In this document: piece after piece, positions 39,027 to 48,144 of the stretch
How positions within the stretch are numbered: the first letter of the stretch is position 1
Layout of the letters: each line of letters opens with the position of its first letter
Source: SYAN01 sp964406345
GTDB taxonomy: Bacteria; Actinomycetota; Actinomycetes; Nanopelagicales; Nanopelagicaceae
NCBI GenBank assembly: GCA_964406345.1
Contig: CAYORK010000001.1
Location: forward strand, 99,007 to 163,006
Reading direction: 5' to 3'
Length of the DNA: 64,000 nucleotides
Position numbers and translations under genes: made by a program
The notes under the pieces: model-generated
What the model was told of the DNA's origin: nothing
Databases searched by the model: none
Seen by the model: only the letters and a program-made list of their open reading frames with translations

Positions 39027-42000
39027 CTACGGACTCTGCTTGCGCTCCAACCGAAGTGCTAGCCCAATTTCATTCTCGGCAAGAGCGAGAGTCGCATCCC
39101 TTTTGATCTCAGTGGCAAGCACTTCTTCGCCGATGCGGCTGGAGTGTGTCGTTATCGCAGGCACGTTCTCCTCGCTTGCGTTCCAGACCAAGCTGATCCG
39201 GTCGGAGATGTCGAAACCGAGCGCTTTACGCTCATCTTGGATCAAGCGGATCGCCTCGCGAGCGATGCCCTGTGCGAGCAACTCAGGCGTCAGCGTGAGA
39301 TCGAGAGCAAGGCTCTCTCCGTGGGCTGAGGCGTAAGTCCAACCTTCGCGCGGAGTCTCGGTGACGAGTACGTCTTCGGTTGTGATCTCGGCCTTCTGGG
39401 TGTGGCCATCAGCATCGCGGTAGTCGATGGATGTAGAACCCTTCGAGCGAAGTACCGCGACCAAATCCGCAGCGTCTTTGGCATGGATTGCCTTCGCTAT
39501 CGCCTGGACGGAAGCGCCGTACTTCGTACCAAGTGATCGGAAATTAGCCTTGACTGAGACGTCCACTAAATCGCCGGAGACAGAGAGATCATCGAGCGCA
39601 AGGACGTTGAGTTCATCTGAGATTTGATCCCGCAACTCTGCTGGAAGTGATTGCCAGCCTCTTGCCGAGATGAGTGCGCGAGAGAGCGGTTGCCTAATCT
39701 TCACTGCAGATTCTGCTCGCGCAGCACGACCAAGCTCAACAAGTCGACGAGTGAGGGCCACTTGCTGAGATAGATCCTGGTCAATGAGGGAGGGATCGGA
39801 GAGGGGGAAGGCCGCGAGGTGGACCGATTCTGCGGCGCCACCTTTGACCGTCGTGATCAATTTCTGCCAAACATGTTCGGTGATGAAAGGAACCATGGGC
39901 GCCATCAGTAACGTCAGGTTCTCCAAGCAATAGTGAAGGGTCTCGAGCGCATCGAGGTCGCCGTCCCAGAATCTCCTCCGGGAACGTCTGACATACCAAT
40001 TCGAGAGTTGATCGATGAACTCTGCGATCACTCGACCACTCTCTTGAGAGTCGAAGTTCGAGAGCGCCTCATCCACCTGCTTGATCAAGAGGTGAAGTTC
40101 ACTGAGGATCCAGCGGTCAAGGAGATGAGCGCTATTGGGAGCCTTTCCGTTCTGCGACGGCGTGAATCCCGCAGCTTTGGCGTAGAGGGTTTGGAAGGAG
40201 ACGGTGTTCCAGTAAGTCAGCAGGGTCTTGCGAACCACTTCAGTGATCAAATCATGGCCGACGCGTCGCGCGCTCCACGGTGAGCCCGCAGCGAGCATGA
40301 ACCAGCGGACAGCATCTGCACCATGCTGATCCATCAGCGACATCGGCTCCAAGACATTGCCAAGGTGCTTGCTCATCTTTCGGCCATCCTTATCAAGGAT
40401 GTGTCCGAGACAGAGGACGCTTCGATAGGAGGATTGATCGAAGACGAGAGTGCCGATCGCCATCAATGTGTAGAACCAGCCGCGAGTCTGATCGATGGCT
40501 TCGCAGATGAAGTCAGCGGGATATGCGGAATCGAAGATCTCCTTCGAGCCCTCACGGTGTGGGTATCCCCATTGCGCGAAAGGCATGGCACCGGAGTCAT
40601 ACCAAACATCAATCACCTCAGGTACGCGCTTCATCGAAGATGGACTCGTTGACGGGCAGAGCGGGCAAAGGAATCGGATCTCATCGACATAGGGGCGATG
40701 GGGATCGGTTGCAGTGAGGTCGCTGCCTGCCAACTCACTCAACTCCTTGAGCGAGCCGACGCAGATATCGTGCGATTTCTCTCCGCTTTCGCAACGCCAG
40801 ATCGGAAGTGGCGTGCCCCAGAATCGATTACGAGAAAGGGCCCAGTCGATGTTGTTATTGAGCCAATCCCCGTAACGACCATCCTTGATGGTCCCTGGAT
40901 GCCAATCCGTGGCAGAGTTCTCACGTAACAGTGCGTCTTTGATCTTTGTGGTTCGGATATACCAAGAAGGTTGTGCGTAGTAGATCAACGGTGTGTGGCA
41001 GCGCCAGCAGTGAGGGTAGGAGTGTTCGTAAGGAAGATGCTTGAAGAGGAGCTCCCGACCCTTGAGATCCTTGACCAGCGCTTTGTCAGCTTCCTTGAAG
41101 AATTGCCCACCGATCAATGGCAACCCACTTTCGAAGGTGCCATCACCGCGCACTGGATTGACGACTGGAAGGCCGTACTTCCTGCAGACTGCGAGGTCAT
41201 CAGCGCCGAATGCGGGGGATTGATGGACTAGTCCAGTGCCATCCTCGACGGTGACGTAATCCCCAAGGACGATGTAATGGGCGTAAGGAATCTCGATGAG
41301 ATCGAAGGGGCGCGAGTAGGTGACTCTCTCCAATTCGGATCCGAGATAGCTCTTGAGGACGCGATGCTCGCCCACGACGGCTGCGAGCTCCTTGGCGACG
41401 ACAAGACGCTCGCCATCTTCCTCTCGCTCCAAGACCAGGTACTCGACCTTGGGATTGACAGCCACTGCCGTGTTTGAGACCAGAGTCCATGGTGTTGTCG
41501 TCCACACCAAGAACTTCGCCTCTAGTTCAGCCAACTCTCCCGAGGTCGCTGGGAATCGAACATAGACAGATGGATCAGTGACGGTCTCATAGCCTTGTGC
41601 AAGTTCGTGATCAGAGAGCCCCGTCCCACAGCGCGGGCAATATGGCGCCACACGATGATCCTCGCCAAGGAGCCCCTTATTCCAGATCTCTTTCAGTGAC
41701 CACCAGATGCTCTCGACATACTCTGGCGACATGGTCCAGTAGGCCTGGTCGAAATCGACCCAGAAACCCATCCTTTTCGTCATGTCGGTGAATGCTCCGA
41801 CATGACGCTGGACTGACTCTCGACATTTCTGATTGAACGCTGCTATTCCATACTTCTCGATGTCGCCCTTGCCAGAGAATCCAAGTTCCTTCTCTACTGC
41901 GATCTCTACCGGCAATCCATGGCAATCCCAACCAGCTTTTCTCCGGACGTATCGACCCTTCATCGTGTGGAATCGTGGGAAGACATCCTTGAAGACGCGA

Positions 42001-42194
42001 GCCTCGATGTGATGAGTACCTGGCATGCCATTGGCGGTAGGAGGCCCTTCGAAGAAGGTCCAAGGTTCGCCCGATTCGCGTGAGGAGAGAGACTTCTCAA
42101 AGATCTCGCGGCTGTCCCAGAATTCGAGGATTTCGCGCTCGACAGCAGGGAGGTCGATATGGGGGGAGAGCTGCGGATACTGTCGCTCGCTCAT
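39027..42194 (-). CDS. ileS: Isoleucyl-tRNA synthetase, type 2 (IleRS2) with GTHH motif
   Basis: Class I aminoacyl-tRNA synthetase of 1055 residues. The HIGH-equivalent reads PPTANGMPGTHH (residues 51-62), i.e. GxHH; the second signature is GRKMSKHLGNV (about 600). The editing domain, tRNA anticodon-binding DALRWFMLA-like helices and the long C-terminus match the eukaryote-like IleRS2 group common in actinobacteria and usually mupirocin-resistant. Zinc-type Cys pairs occur in YCPRCGTG and HCWRCHTP. The ATG at 42194 has TAGGCT ending seven bases upstream on the minus strand and no ribosome site, so a leaderless mRNA is likely. The start lies only 35 bp from the divergent TraR/DksA gene. Confidence 0.95.
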   Translation of the reverse strand: MSERQYPQLSPHIDLPAVEREILEFWDSREIFEKSLSSRESGEPWTFFEGPPTANGMPGTHHIEARVFKDVFPRFHTMKGRYVRRKAGWDCHGLPVEIAVEKELGFSGKGDIEKYGIAAFNQKCRESVQRHVGAFTDMTKRMGFWVDFDQAYWTMSPEYVESIWWSLKEIWNKGLLGEDHRVAPYCPRCGTGLSDHELAQGYETVTDPSVYVRFPATSGELAELEAKFLVWTTTPWTLVSNTAVAVNPKVEYLVLEREEDGERLVVAKELAAVVGEHRVLKSYLGSELERVTYSRPFDLIEIPYAHYIVLGDYVTVEDGTGLVHQSPAFGADDLAVCRKYGLPVVNPVRGDGTFESGLPLIGGQFFKEADKALVKDLKGRELLFKHLPYEHSYPHCWRCHTPLIYYAQPSWYIRTTKIKDALLRENSATDWHPGTIKDGRYGDWLNNNIDWALSRNRFWGTPLPIWRCESGEKSHDICVGSLKELSELAGSDLTATDPHRPYVDEIRFLCPLCPSTSPSSMKRVPEVIDVWYDSGAMPFAQWGYPHREGSKEIFDSAYPADFICEAIDQTRGWFYTLMAIGTLVFDQSSYRSVLCLGHILDKDGRKMSKHLGNVLEPMSLMDQHGADAVRWFMLAAGSPWSARRVGHDLITEVVRKTLLTYWNTVSFQTLYAKAAGFTPSQNGKAPNSAHLLDRWILSELHLLIKQVDEALSNFDSQESGRVIAEFIDQLSNWYVRRSRRRFWDGDLDALETLHYCLENLTLLMAPMVPFITEHVWQKLITTVKGGAAESVHLAAFPLSDPSLIDQDLSQQVALTRRLVELGRAARAESAVKIRQPLSRALISARGWQSLPAELRDQISDELNVLALDDLSVSGDLVDVSVKANFRSLGTKYGASVQAIAKAIHAKDAADLVAVLRSKGSTSIDYRDADGHTQKAEITTEDVLVTETPREGWTYASAHGESLALDLTLTPELLAQGIAREAIRLIQDERKALGFDISDRISLVWNASEENVPAITTHSSRIGEEVLATEIKRDATLALAENEIGLALRLERKQSP

Positions 42195-42201
42195 TCGCGC
42201 A

Positions 42202-42223
42202 AGCCTACCAATCCCACTACCCT
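42202..42223. promoter_or_regulatory. Back-to-back -10 elements for ileS and the TraR/DksA gene
   Basis: Minus strand: TAGGCT (42207-42202) plus 7 nt plus the ileS ATG. Plus strand: TACCCT (42218-42223) plus CAGCCC plus the GTG at 42230. Only 35 bp separate the two start codons, so any -35 of each promoter lies over the other gene's start. The two promoters cannot easily be occupied together. Confidence 0.6.
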
Positions 42224-42229
42224 CAGCCC

Positions 42230-43042
42230 GTGCCTGCGAAGAAGACAGCGAAGAAGCCGATCAAGAAGTCAGCGGTAAAGAAGGTCAAGCCAGCGACCAA
42301 GAAGTCCGCCCCGAAGGTCGCTTCCAAGTCTCCGAAGAAGTCGCCCGAAAAGAAGAGCAAGACGGTTGCGAAACCAGCTCCTAAGCCAGTGGCTAAGCCT
42401 GCGGTGAAGAAGAGTGCAGCATCGAAGCCGGTGATCGTCCGAGGTAAGGCGAAGACAGCATTGACCTCGACGACCGCCAAGGGTGCGACCACCATCTCGG
42501 TTTACAAACCTGAAGTCGAATCAAATGCTGAGGCTGTCGTCGAAGAGAAGAAGCTCTTGATGCTTCCCCCAGCACGTACCGCCAAGCAGAACCTAAAGGG
42601 TGCAGCCGCAAAGAAGGTGCCACAACTCAAGCCAATCAAGGGCGCACCGACACCAGTTGCTACTGCCGAAGGTGATGAGCAATGGACCGCGACCGAGCTC
42701 AAGAACGTTCGCGCTGAACTAGCCAAGGACTTGGTGCGTTTGAAGGCGGAATTGGCAGAGATCGAATCCGAGATGGACGAGCTGATCGAGAGAGATGGAA
42801 TCGGCGCCGGGGATGATCAAGCAGATGCAGGCACCAAGACTTTCGAGCGTGAGCACGAGATGTCCTTGGTCTACAACGCTAGGGATATGGTTTTGCAGAC
42901 CGAACGTGCTCTGGATCGGATCGATAGCAAGACCTATGGCCTTTGCGAGGATTGCCACAACCCCATCGGCAAGGCTCGATTGAGAGTCTTCCCGCGAGCC
43001 ACCCTCTGCATGAAGTGCAAGGCCAAAGAAGAGCGTCGCTAA
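42230..43042 (+). CDS. TraR/DksA-type C4 zinc-finger protein with lysine-rich histone-H1-like N-terminus
   Basis: Protein of 270 residues in two parts. Residues 1 to about 75 are Lys/Ala/Pro-rich with repeated KK, AKK, PKK units, like eukaryotic H1 tails or mycobacterial HupB. Residues about 145-270 form a DksA/TraR-like domain: a coiled coil (LKNVRAELAKDLVRLKAELAEIE pattern) and a C4 zinc finger, CEDC and CMKC separated by about 18 residues, with CxDCxNPIGKARL typical of the family. It may act on RNA polymerase while the tail binds DNA or RNA. The GTG at 42230 is chosen: it follows TACCCT by six bases, and the longer upstream frame overlaps ileS. lspA follows. Confidence 0.85.
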   Translation: MPAKKTAKKPIKKSAVKKVKPATKKSAPKVASKSPKKSPEKKSKTVAKPAPKPVAKPAVKKSAASKPVIVRGKAKTALTSTTAKGATTISVYKPEVESNAEAVVEEKKLLMLPPARTAKQNLKGAAAKKVPQLKPIKGAPTPVATAEGDEQWTATELKNVRAELAKDLVRLKAELAEIESEMDELIERDGIGAGDDQADAGTKTFEREHEMSLVYNARDMVLQTERALDRIDSKTYGLCEDCHNPIGKARLRVFPRATLCMKCKAKEERR

Positions 43043-43050
43043 AAGCTATC

Positions 43051-43560
43051 GTGCGGTTGGCGGAAAGGCTTGCGAGATCGCGTAGAACGATCCTGCTCCT
43101 TTCACTCTCTATCTTCGGTCTCGATCAAGCATCGAAGTGGTGGGCGGTTGCATATCTAGATGGGCAACCTCCAGTCGCCGTCATCGGCGATCTCCTTCGC
43201 TTCAATCACACAACTAACAGCGGCGCCGCCTTCAACATCGGATCCGACTTCACCATCTTCCTTACCGTCTTCGCCTTGATCGTCACGACCGGTCTGATCA
43301 TCTTCTCTCGAAAGGTCGCAGAACCGCGTTGGGCGATTGGATTCGGCGTACTCCTTGGTGGCGTACTCGGCAACCTGACCGATCGGATCTTCCGAGAGCC
43401 ACAGTTCCTTCACGGCCATGTCGTGGACTTCATCCAACTTCCGAACTGGCCGATCTTCAATATCGCAGATATCGCGATCACTTGCTCCGGATTCTGGATC
43501 GCCTATCTCTTGGTCCGTGACATCCAACCATTCGCCACATTTGGAGAGCGTGATGAGTGA
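43051..43560 (+). CDS. lspA: Lipoprotein signal peptidase (signal peptidase II)
   Basis: Aspartic membrane protease of 169 residues with four helices; cuts prolipoproteins after Lgt has lipidated them (lgt is at 54733). FGLDQASKWWAV lies in the first helix, RFNHTTNSGAAFNI is the conserved NxGAAF loop, and the two catalytic Asp lie in GGVLGNLTDRIFR and in IFNIADIAI, with HGHVVDFIQLPNWP between. The GTG at 43051 lies 8 bp after the TraR stop and gives the usual short N-terminus; ribosome site is weak. The 3' end overlaps rluD by 8 bp. The signature reads NLTDR instead of the more common NxIDR. Confidence 0.92.
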   Translation: MRLAERLARSRRTILLLSLSIFGLDQASKWWAVAYLDGQPPVAVIGDLLRFNHTTNSGAAFNIGSDFTIFLTVFALIVTTGLIIFSRKVAEPRWAIGFGVLLGGVLGNLTDRIFREPQFLHGHVVDFIQLPNWPIFNIADIAITCSGFWIAYLLVRDIQPFATFGERDE

Positions 43561-44497
43561 TCGAAGCAGTGAGGTCTCACACGAGCTCTCTTTCACTGCG
43601 GAGTCCGAGGGCATGCGATACGACCAAGTCATCGCTCGCGAGCTAGGCCTCTCTCGAAGCGCTCTTGAGCCACTCTTCGAAGCCGGTGCAATAACGCACC
43701 GCAACTCTGGGCGAACGATCAAGAAGTCTGACCGGGTCAGCGCGGGCGACACCATCGTTGTGCACTTCCCTCCGACGCAGGTCAGTGAAGAAGAGCACGT
43801 CCTGATTCCACTTCTTTTCCAGGATTCCGACATTGTCGTGATCGATAAGCCAGTAGGTGTAGCAGCGCATCCAAGTCCAGGTTGGAGTGGACCCACGGTC
43901 ACAGGCTCCCTTCGCGCCATGGGTATCCAGCTCGCCTCTCTCGGCCCCGATGAACGCGAGGGGATCGTCCACCGCCTTGATGTGGGAACTAGCGGCGTCA
44001 TGGTCGTAGCGAAGTCGTCGGAGGCTCATCGATCGCTCAAGGCTCAATTCAAGGAGCGAGAGGTAAAGAAGATCTATCACGCGTTGGCACAAGGGCATCT
44101 CGATCCTGCGGTTGGCACCATCGATGCGCCTATCGATCGGCACCCGAAGGAAGATCATCGATTCGCAGTGGTCGCCTCAGGGAAGGCGAGCATCACCCAC
44201 TACGAAGCCATGGAGTATTTCCCGGCGGTGACACTTGCGCGAATCGAGCTCGAGACAGGTAGGACGCATCAGATCCGTGTCCACTTCTCCGCGGTCAAGC
44301 ACCCACTTGTTGGCGACCTCACCTATGGCGCAGATCCGAGACTCTCCGAGAGACTCTCGATGCGCCGACCTTGGCTCCACGCGATGGAACTCGAGTTGAC
44401 CCACCCTCGAACGGGGGAGCGCCTCCACTTCACAGCGCCCTACCCGAAGGACCTCGAGGAAAGCCTCGCGTCCTTGCGAAGCAGTATCGGTGGGTGA
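43553..44497 (+). CDS. rluD: RluA/RluD family 23S rRNA pseudouridine synthase
   Basis: Pseudouridine synthase of 314 residues with an N-terminal S4 domain (YDQVIARELGLSRSALEPLF) and the RluA catalytic domain. The catalytic Asp143 lies in GIVHRLDVGTSGVMVVAKS; IVVIDKPVGVAAHPSPG, ELETGRTHQIRVHFSAVKHP and GDLTYGADPR are family blocks. It probably modifies 23S rRNA (RluD-like sites in helix 69), but RluA-family members cannot be separated with certainty by eye. The ATG at 43553 sits within the lspA end and has GGAGAG upstream. Order lspA-rluD-dnaE1 is conserved in actinobacteria. Confidence 0.9.
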   Translation: MSDRSSEVSHELSFTAESEGMRYDQVIARELGLSRSALEPLFEAGAITHRNSGRTIKKSDRVSAGDTIVVHFPPTQVSEEEHVLIPLLFQDSDIVVIDKPVGVAAHPSPGWSGPTVTGSLRAMGIQLASLGPDEREGIVHRLDVGTSGVMVVAKSSEAHRSLKAQFKEREVKKIYHALAQGHLDPAVGTIDAPIDRHPKEDHRFAVVASGKASITHYEAMEYFPAVTLARIELETGRTHQIRVHFSAVKHPLVGDLTYGADPRLSERLSMRRPWLHAMELELTHPRTGERLHFTAPYPKDLEESLASLRSSIGG

Positions 44498-44593
44498 AGA
44501 TACGCTCACGATGGAACCTCGCTTAGGTCACATCTGCGGGTCTCTCCAATCTTGAGTTGATCTGACCTGTTGTGAACTGAAGTGGGATGAAAG

Positions 44594-47500
44594 TTGAGTC
44601 AAGAAAGGTCCAAAGACGTGCGACGCGATGAGAACTTCGTGCACCTTCATGTGCATACGGAGTACTCCATGCTCGATGGAGCAGCACGGCTGCAAGACCT
44701 AGCAAGTGAAACCTCTCGCCAAGGAATGCCCGCGCTCGCGATGACGGATCATGGAAATCTCTTCGGAGCGTATGACTTCTACAAGACGATGAACGCCAAA
44801 GGCGTCAAGCCGATCATCGGTCTGGAGGCGTATGTAGCCCCAGGCTCACGCTTCGAGAAGAAGCGGGTCAAGTGGGCCGAAGGCGGCGAGGATGATGTCT
44901 CAGCTGGTGGCGCCTACACACACATGACGCTCTTGGCATATGACAACGTCGGTCTTGCAAATCTATTTCGTTTGGCATCGCTCTCGTCCCTTGAAGGTTT
45001 CTATTACAAGCCGCGCATCGACCGAGATCTCCTTTCGCGATACGCAGAAGGTCTGATTGGCACCACAGGCTGCGCAGGAGGTGAGATCCAGACCAGGATT
45101 CGGATGGGGGCCTATAACGAAGCCCGTTCAGCGGCTGCAGAATTCGCTGAGATCTTTGGCGCAGGGAACTTCTACGTCGAGTTGATGGACCACGACATCG
45201 ACATTGAGAGGCGCTCGCGCGATGACCTATTACGCCTCGCAAAGGAGTTAGGACTGCCGCTACTGGCAACGAATGACCTTCATTACACCTATAACGAGGA
45301 CTTCTCCGCCCATGCTGCGTTGCTCTGCGTGCAGTCCGGTTCAGTGCTCTCCGATCCGAAGAGGTTCAAGTTCGACAACGACCAGTTCTATCTCAAGAGT
45401 GCAGCAGAGATGCGCCACCTCTTCAAGGACCTGCCTGAGGCGTGCGACAACACACTCTTGATCGCTGAACGTTGCGACGTGAAGTTACGTGAAGGTGAGA
45501 ACCTGCTACCACGTTTCCCGGTCCCTTCGGGCGAGAGTGAAGATTCATGGTTGCGTTCGCTTGCCAATCAAGGACTACGTGAAAGAGTCACTGGTGCGAT
45601 CCCACGCGAGTACCAAGAGCGACTCGATTACGAACTCGATGTGATGTGCAAGATGGGTTTCCCTGGCTACTTCCTCGTGGTGGCTGACTTGGTCAGATAT
45701 GCAAAGCAGAACGGAATCTGGGTAGGGCCGGGACGAGGTTCCGCTGCCGGATCCTTGGTTTCCTATGCGTTGGGCATCACTGCTCTCGACCCGATCAAGT
45801 ACGGCTTACTCTTCGAACGATTCCTCAATCCGGAACGCATATCGATGCCTGATATCGACTTGGACTTCGATGAGCGTCGTCGCGCAGAGATGATCCGTTA
45901 TGCGACCGATAAGTATGGTGAGGATCGAGTCGCTCAGATCATCACCTACGGCACCATCAAATCCAAACAAGCGATCAAGGATGCGACCAGAGTCCTCGGT
46001 CTGCCTTTTGCTATCGGTGATCGATTGACCAAGGCGCTTCCACCTTCTGTCATGGGTAAGGACATATCACTCAGCGGAGTCTTCGATACCGAGGATGACC
46101 GTTTCTCCGAAGCGGGTGAGTTCCGAAAGCTCTATGAGAGCGATCCAGAGGCGAAACAAGTGGTTGATACCGCGCGAGGTCTTGAAGGTCTCAAGCGCCA
46201 ATGGGGTGTCCATGCCGCTGGCGTCATCCTTAGTCGTGACCCATTGATCGATGTCATTCCGATCCACCGCCGTGAGGCGGACGGCGCGATCATCACGCAA
46301 TTCGATATGGGCGCTTGTGAAGCGACTGGCCTACTGAAGATGGATTTCCTCGGGCTTCGAAATCTCTCGGTGATCGATGATTGCCTTATCAACATCAAAC
46401 GGAACAGAGGAGAAGAGGTGACGCTCTCTACCTCGAATCTCGATGATGCCAAGACCTTCGAACTCTTGGCACGCGGCGAAACCCTGGGTGTGTTCCAGCT
46501 CGATGGTGCTCCCATGCGGGCACTCCTTCGTTCGATGGCACCAGACTCCTTCGAAGACATTTCGGCTGTGATCGCGCTCTATCGACCAGGACCGATGGGG
46601 GTCAACGCGCACAACGATTACGCTGACCGAAAGAATCGCCGCAAGAAGGTCGAGCCGATCCATCCGGAGTTGGCGGAGCCCTTGGCGGAGATCCTCGGCG
46701 ATACCTACGGTTTGATCGTCTATCAGGAACAAGTCATGGCGATCGCACAGAAGGTCGCAGGCTTCTCGTTGGGACGCGCGGATCTCCTCCGCAAGGCGAT
46801 GGGCAAGAAGAACAAGGACATCCTCGACAAGGAGTACGTCCACTTTGAGAGTGGAATGCGTGCCAATGGATTCACCAATGATGCGATCGAGGAGCTTTGG
46901 AAGACGCTCATCCCGTTCTCGGATTATGCCTTCAACCGAGCTCATAGCGCGGGATACGGAGTCGTCTCGTACTGGACCGCATACCTGAAGGCGAACTATC
47001 CGACTGAATATATGGCCGCGCTCCTGACCAGCGTCCGTGACGACAAGGACAAGAGCGCTCTCTATCTCAATGAATGTCGCAGGATGGGTATCAAGGTACT
47101 CCCACCCGATGTCAATTCATCAGATGCTGATTACTCGCCAGGTGGTAGCGATATCCGCTTTGGCCTAGCGGCGATTCGAAACATCGGCGAGAACGTCGTT
47201 GCCTCCATCAAGAGGGCACGTGAAGAGAAGGGTCCGTTCCAGTCCTTTGCAGACTTCTTGGCCAAGGTGGATATCCAGGTCTGTAACAAGAAGACGATCG
47301 AGTCTTTGATCAAGGGCGGAGCGTTCGACTCTCTCGGTGCTACTCGAAAGGGATTGATGGCAATCCACCTCGAAGCGCTCGACGCGATCGTGGAATCGAA
47401 GCGAGCCGAGTCGCTTGGTCAGTATGACCTCTTTGGCGATGCAGGAAGCAGTCTTCAATCGGTCGGTGGCGGCGAGATGTCCATTCCGACAGAGGAGTGG

Positions 47501-48130
47501 GAGAAGTCGATCCTGCTTTCCTACGAGCGTGAGATGTTGGGGCTCTATGTATCCGATCACCCGCTTCTTGGAGTGGAGTCTCGTCTTCGAGGACTGACTG
47601 ACATGCCGATCAGTCAGTTGAGTGATGAAAGCGTCGCGCATGAACAGATCGTGACCATCGCAGGTTTGATCACTTCGGTCTCACGTAAGGTCTCGCGCCA
47701 GGGCAATGCCTGGGCGATCGTCGGTATAGAGGACCTCGAAGGCGCTGTCGATGCCCTCTTCTTCGCCAACACCTATACCCAATATGCCGAGAGCTTGGCT
47801 GAGGATCGGATCGTCGTGGTGCGCGGTCGTGTCGATAAGAGGGAAGAGAACATCCGGTTCATGGCGCTTGAGGTGAACTTCCCAGATATCAATCAACGCC
47901 CAAGCGGTCCGGTCTTGATTCGAGTCGAGGCCAATCGCTGCACTCCACCGCTCGTGGATCGGATGAAAGAGATCCTCAGGGCTCATCCTGGATCGCGCGA
48001 GGTCCATCTTCAATTGATTGGCAGGTCCGTCACGACTTTGAAGATCGACGATGCGCTCAAGGTCAGCGCAACTCCGAGCCTTGGTGCCGATCTCAAAGCC
48101 TTATTGGGACCCGACTGCATTCGCTTCTAA
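44594..48130 (+). CDS. dnaE1: Replicative DNA polymerase III alpha subunit DnaE1
   Basis: C-family replicative polymerase of 1178 residues. The N-terminal PHP domain is intact (FVHLHVHTEYSMLDG, then AMTDHGNLFG), which in actinobacteria supplies proofreading. The polymerase active site has PGRGSAAGSLVSYALGIT and MPDIDLDFDERRR; FNRAHSAGYGVVSYWTAYLK follows, then helix-hairpin-helix, a QYDLFG beta-clamp-like motif near residue 946, and an OB domain (about 1010-1090). The start shown is TTG at 44594; a GTG at 44618 with a better AAAGG ribosome site gives MRRDENFVHLH and is about equally likely. It contrasts with DnaE2 at 13972, whose PHP site is degenerate. Confidence 0.93.
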   Translation: MSQERSKDVRRDENFVHLHVHTEYSMLDGAARLQDLASETSRQGMPALAMTDHGNLFGAYDFYKTMNAKGVKPIIGLEAYVAPGSRFEKKRVKWAEGGEDDVSAGGAYTHMTLLAYDNVGLANLFRLASLSSLEGFYYKPRIDRDLLSRYAEGLIGTTGCAGGEIQTRIRMGAYNEARSAAAEFAEIFGAGNFYVELMDHDIDIERRSRDDLLRLAKELGLPLLATNDLHYTYNEDFSAHAALLCVQSGSVLSDPKRFKFDNDQFYLKSAAEMRHLFKDLPEACDNTLLIAERCDVKLREGENLLPRFPVPSGESEDSWLRSLANQGLRERVTGAIPREYQERLDYELDVMCKMGFPGYFLVVADLVRYAKQNGIWVGPGRGSAAGSLVSYALGITALDPIKYGLLFERFLNPERISMPDIDLDFDERRRAEMIRYATDKYGEDRVAQIITYGTIKSKQAIKDATRVLGLPFAIGDRLTKALPPSVMGKDISLSGVFDTEDDRFSEAGEFRKLYESDPEAKQVVDTARGLEGLKRQWGVHAAGVILSRDPLIDVIPIHRREADGAIITQFDMGACEATGLLKMDFLGLRNLSVIDDCLINIKRNRGEEVTLSTSNLDDAKTFELLARGETLGVFQLDGAPMRALLRSMAPDSFEDISAVIALYRPGPMGVNAHNDYADRKNRRKKVEPIHPELAEPLAEILGDTYGLIVYQEQVMAIAQKVAGFSLGRADLLRKAMGKKNKDILDKEYVHFESGMRANGFTNDAIEELWKTLIPFSDYAFNRAHSAGYGVVSYWTAYLKANYPTEYMAALLTSVRDDKDKSALYLNECRRMGIKVLPPDVNSSDADYSPGGSDIRFGLAAIRNIGENVVASIKRAREEKGPFQSFADFLAKVDIQVCNKKTIESLIKGGAFDSLGATRKGLMAIHLEALDAIVESKRAESLGQYDLFGDAGSSLQSVGGGEMSIPTEEWEKSILLSYEREMLGLYVSDHPLLGVESRLRGLTDMPISQLSDESVAHEQIVTIAGLITSVSRKVSRQGNAWAIVGIEDLEGAVDALFFANTYTQYAESLAEDRIVVVRGRVDKREENIRFMALEVNFPDINQRPSGPVLIRVEANRCTPPLVDRMKEILRAHPGSREVHLQLIGRSVTTLKIDDALKVSATPSLGADLKALLGPDCIRF

Positions 48131-48132
48131 AT

Positions 48133-48144
48133 TAGACTTCAGAG
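48133..48144 (+). promoter_or_regulatory. Candidate leaderless -10 for hisD and the his cluster
   Basis: TAGACT (48133-48138) plus TCAGAG plus GTG. It begins 2 bp after the dnaE1 stop codon, so the promoter overlaps the 3' end of dnaE1 upstream. AGAGG could also act as a weak ribosome site in a longer transcript. Confidence 0.5.

Noticed and set aside
42080..42229. 50-residue upstream extension of the TraR/DksA protein
   Set aside because: It is antisense to the start of ileS and covers both promoters; the GTG at 42230 begins exactly with the lysine-rich tail.
44498..44593. AGGTCA / TGACCT inverted repeat (about 44525-44570) upstream of dnaE1 as an operator
   Set aside because: The arms are only 6 bp and more than 30 bp apart; such a match is expected by chance and no promoter boxes flank it convincingly.
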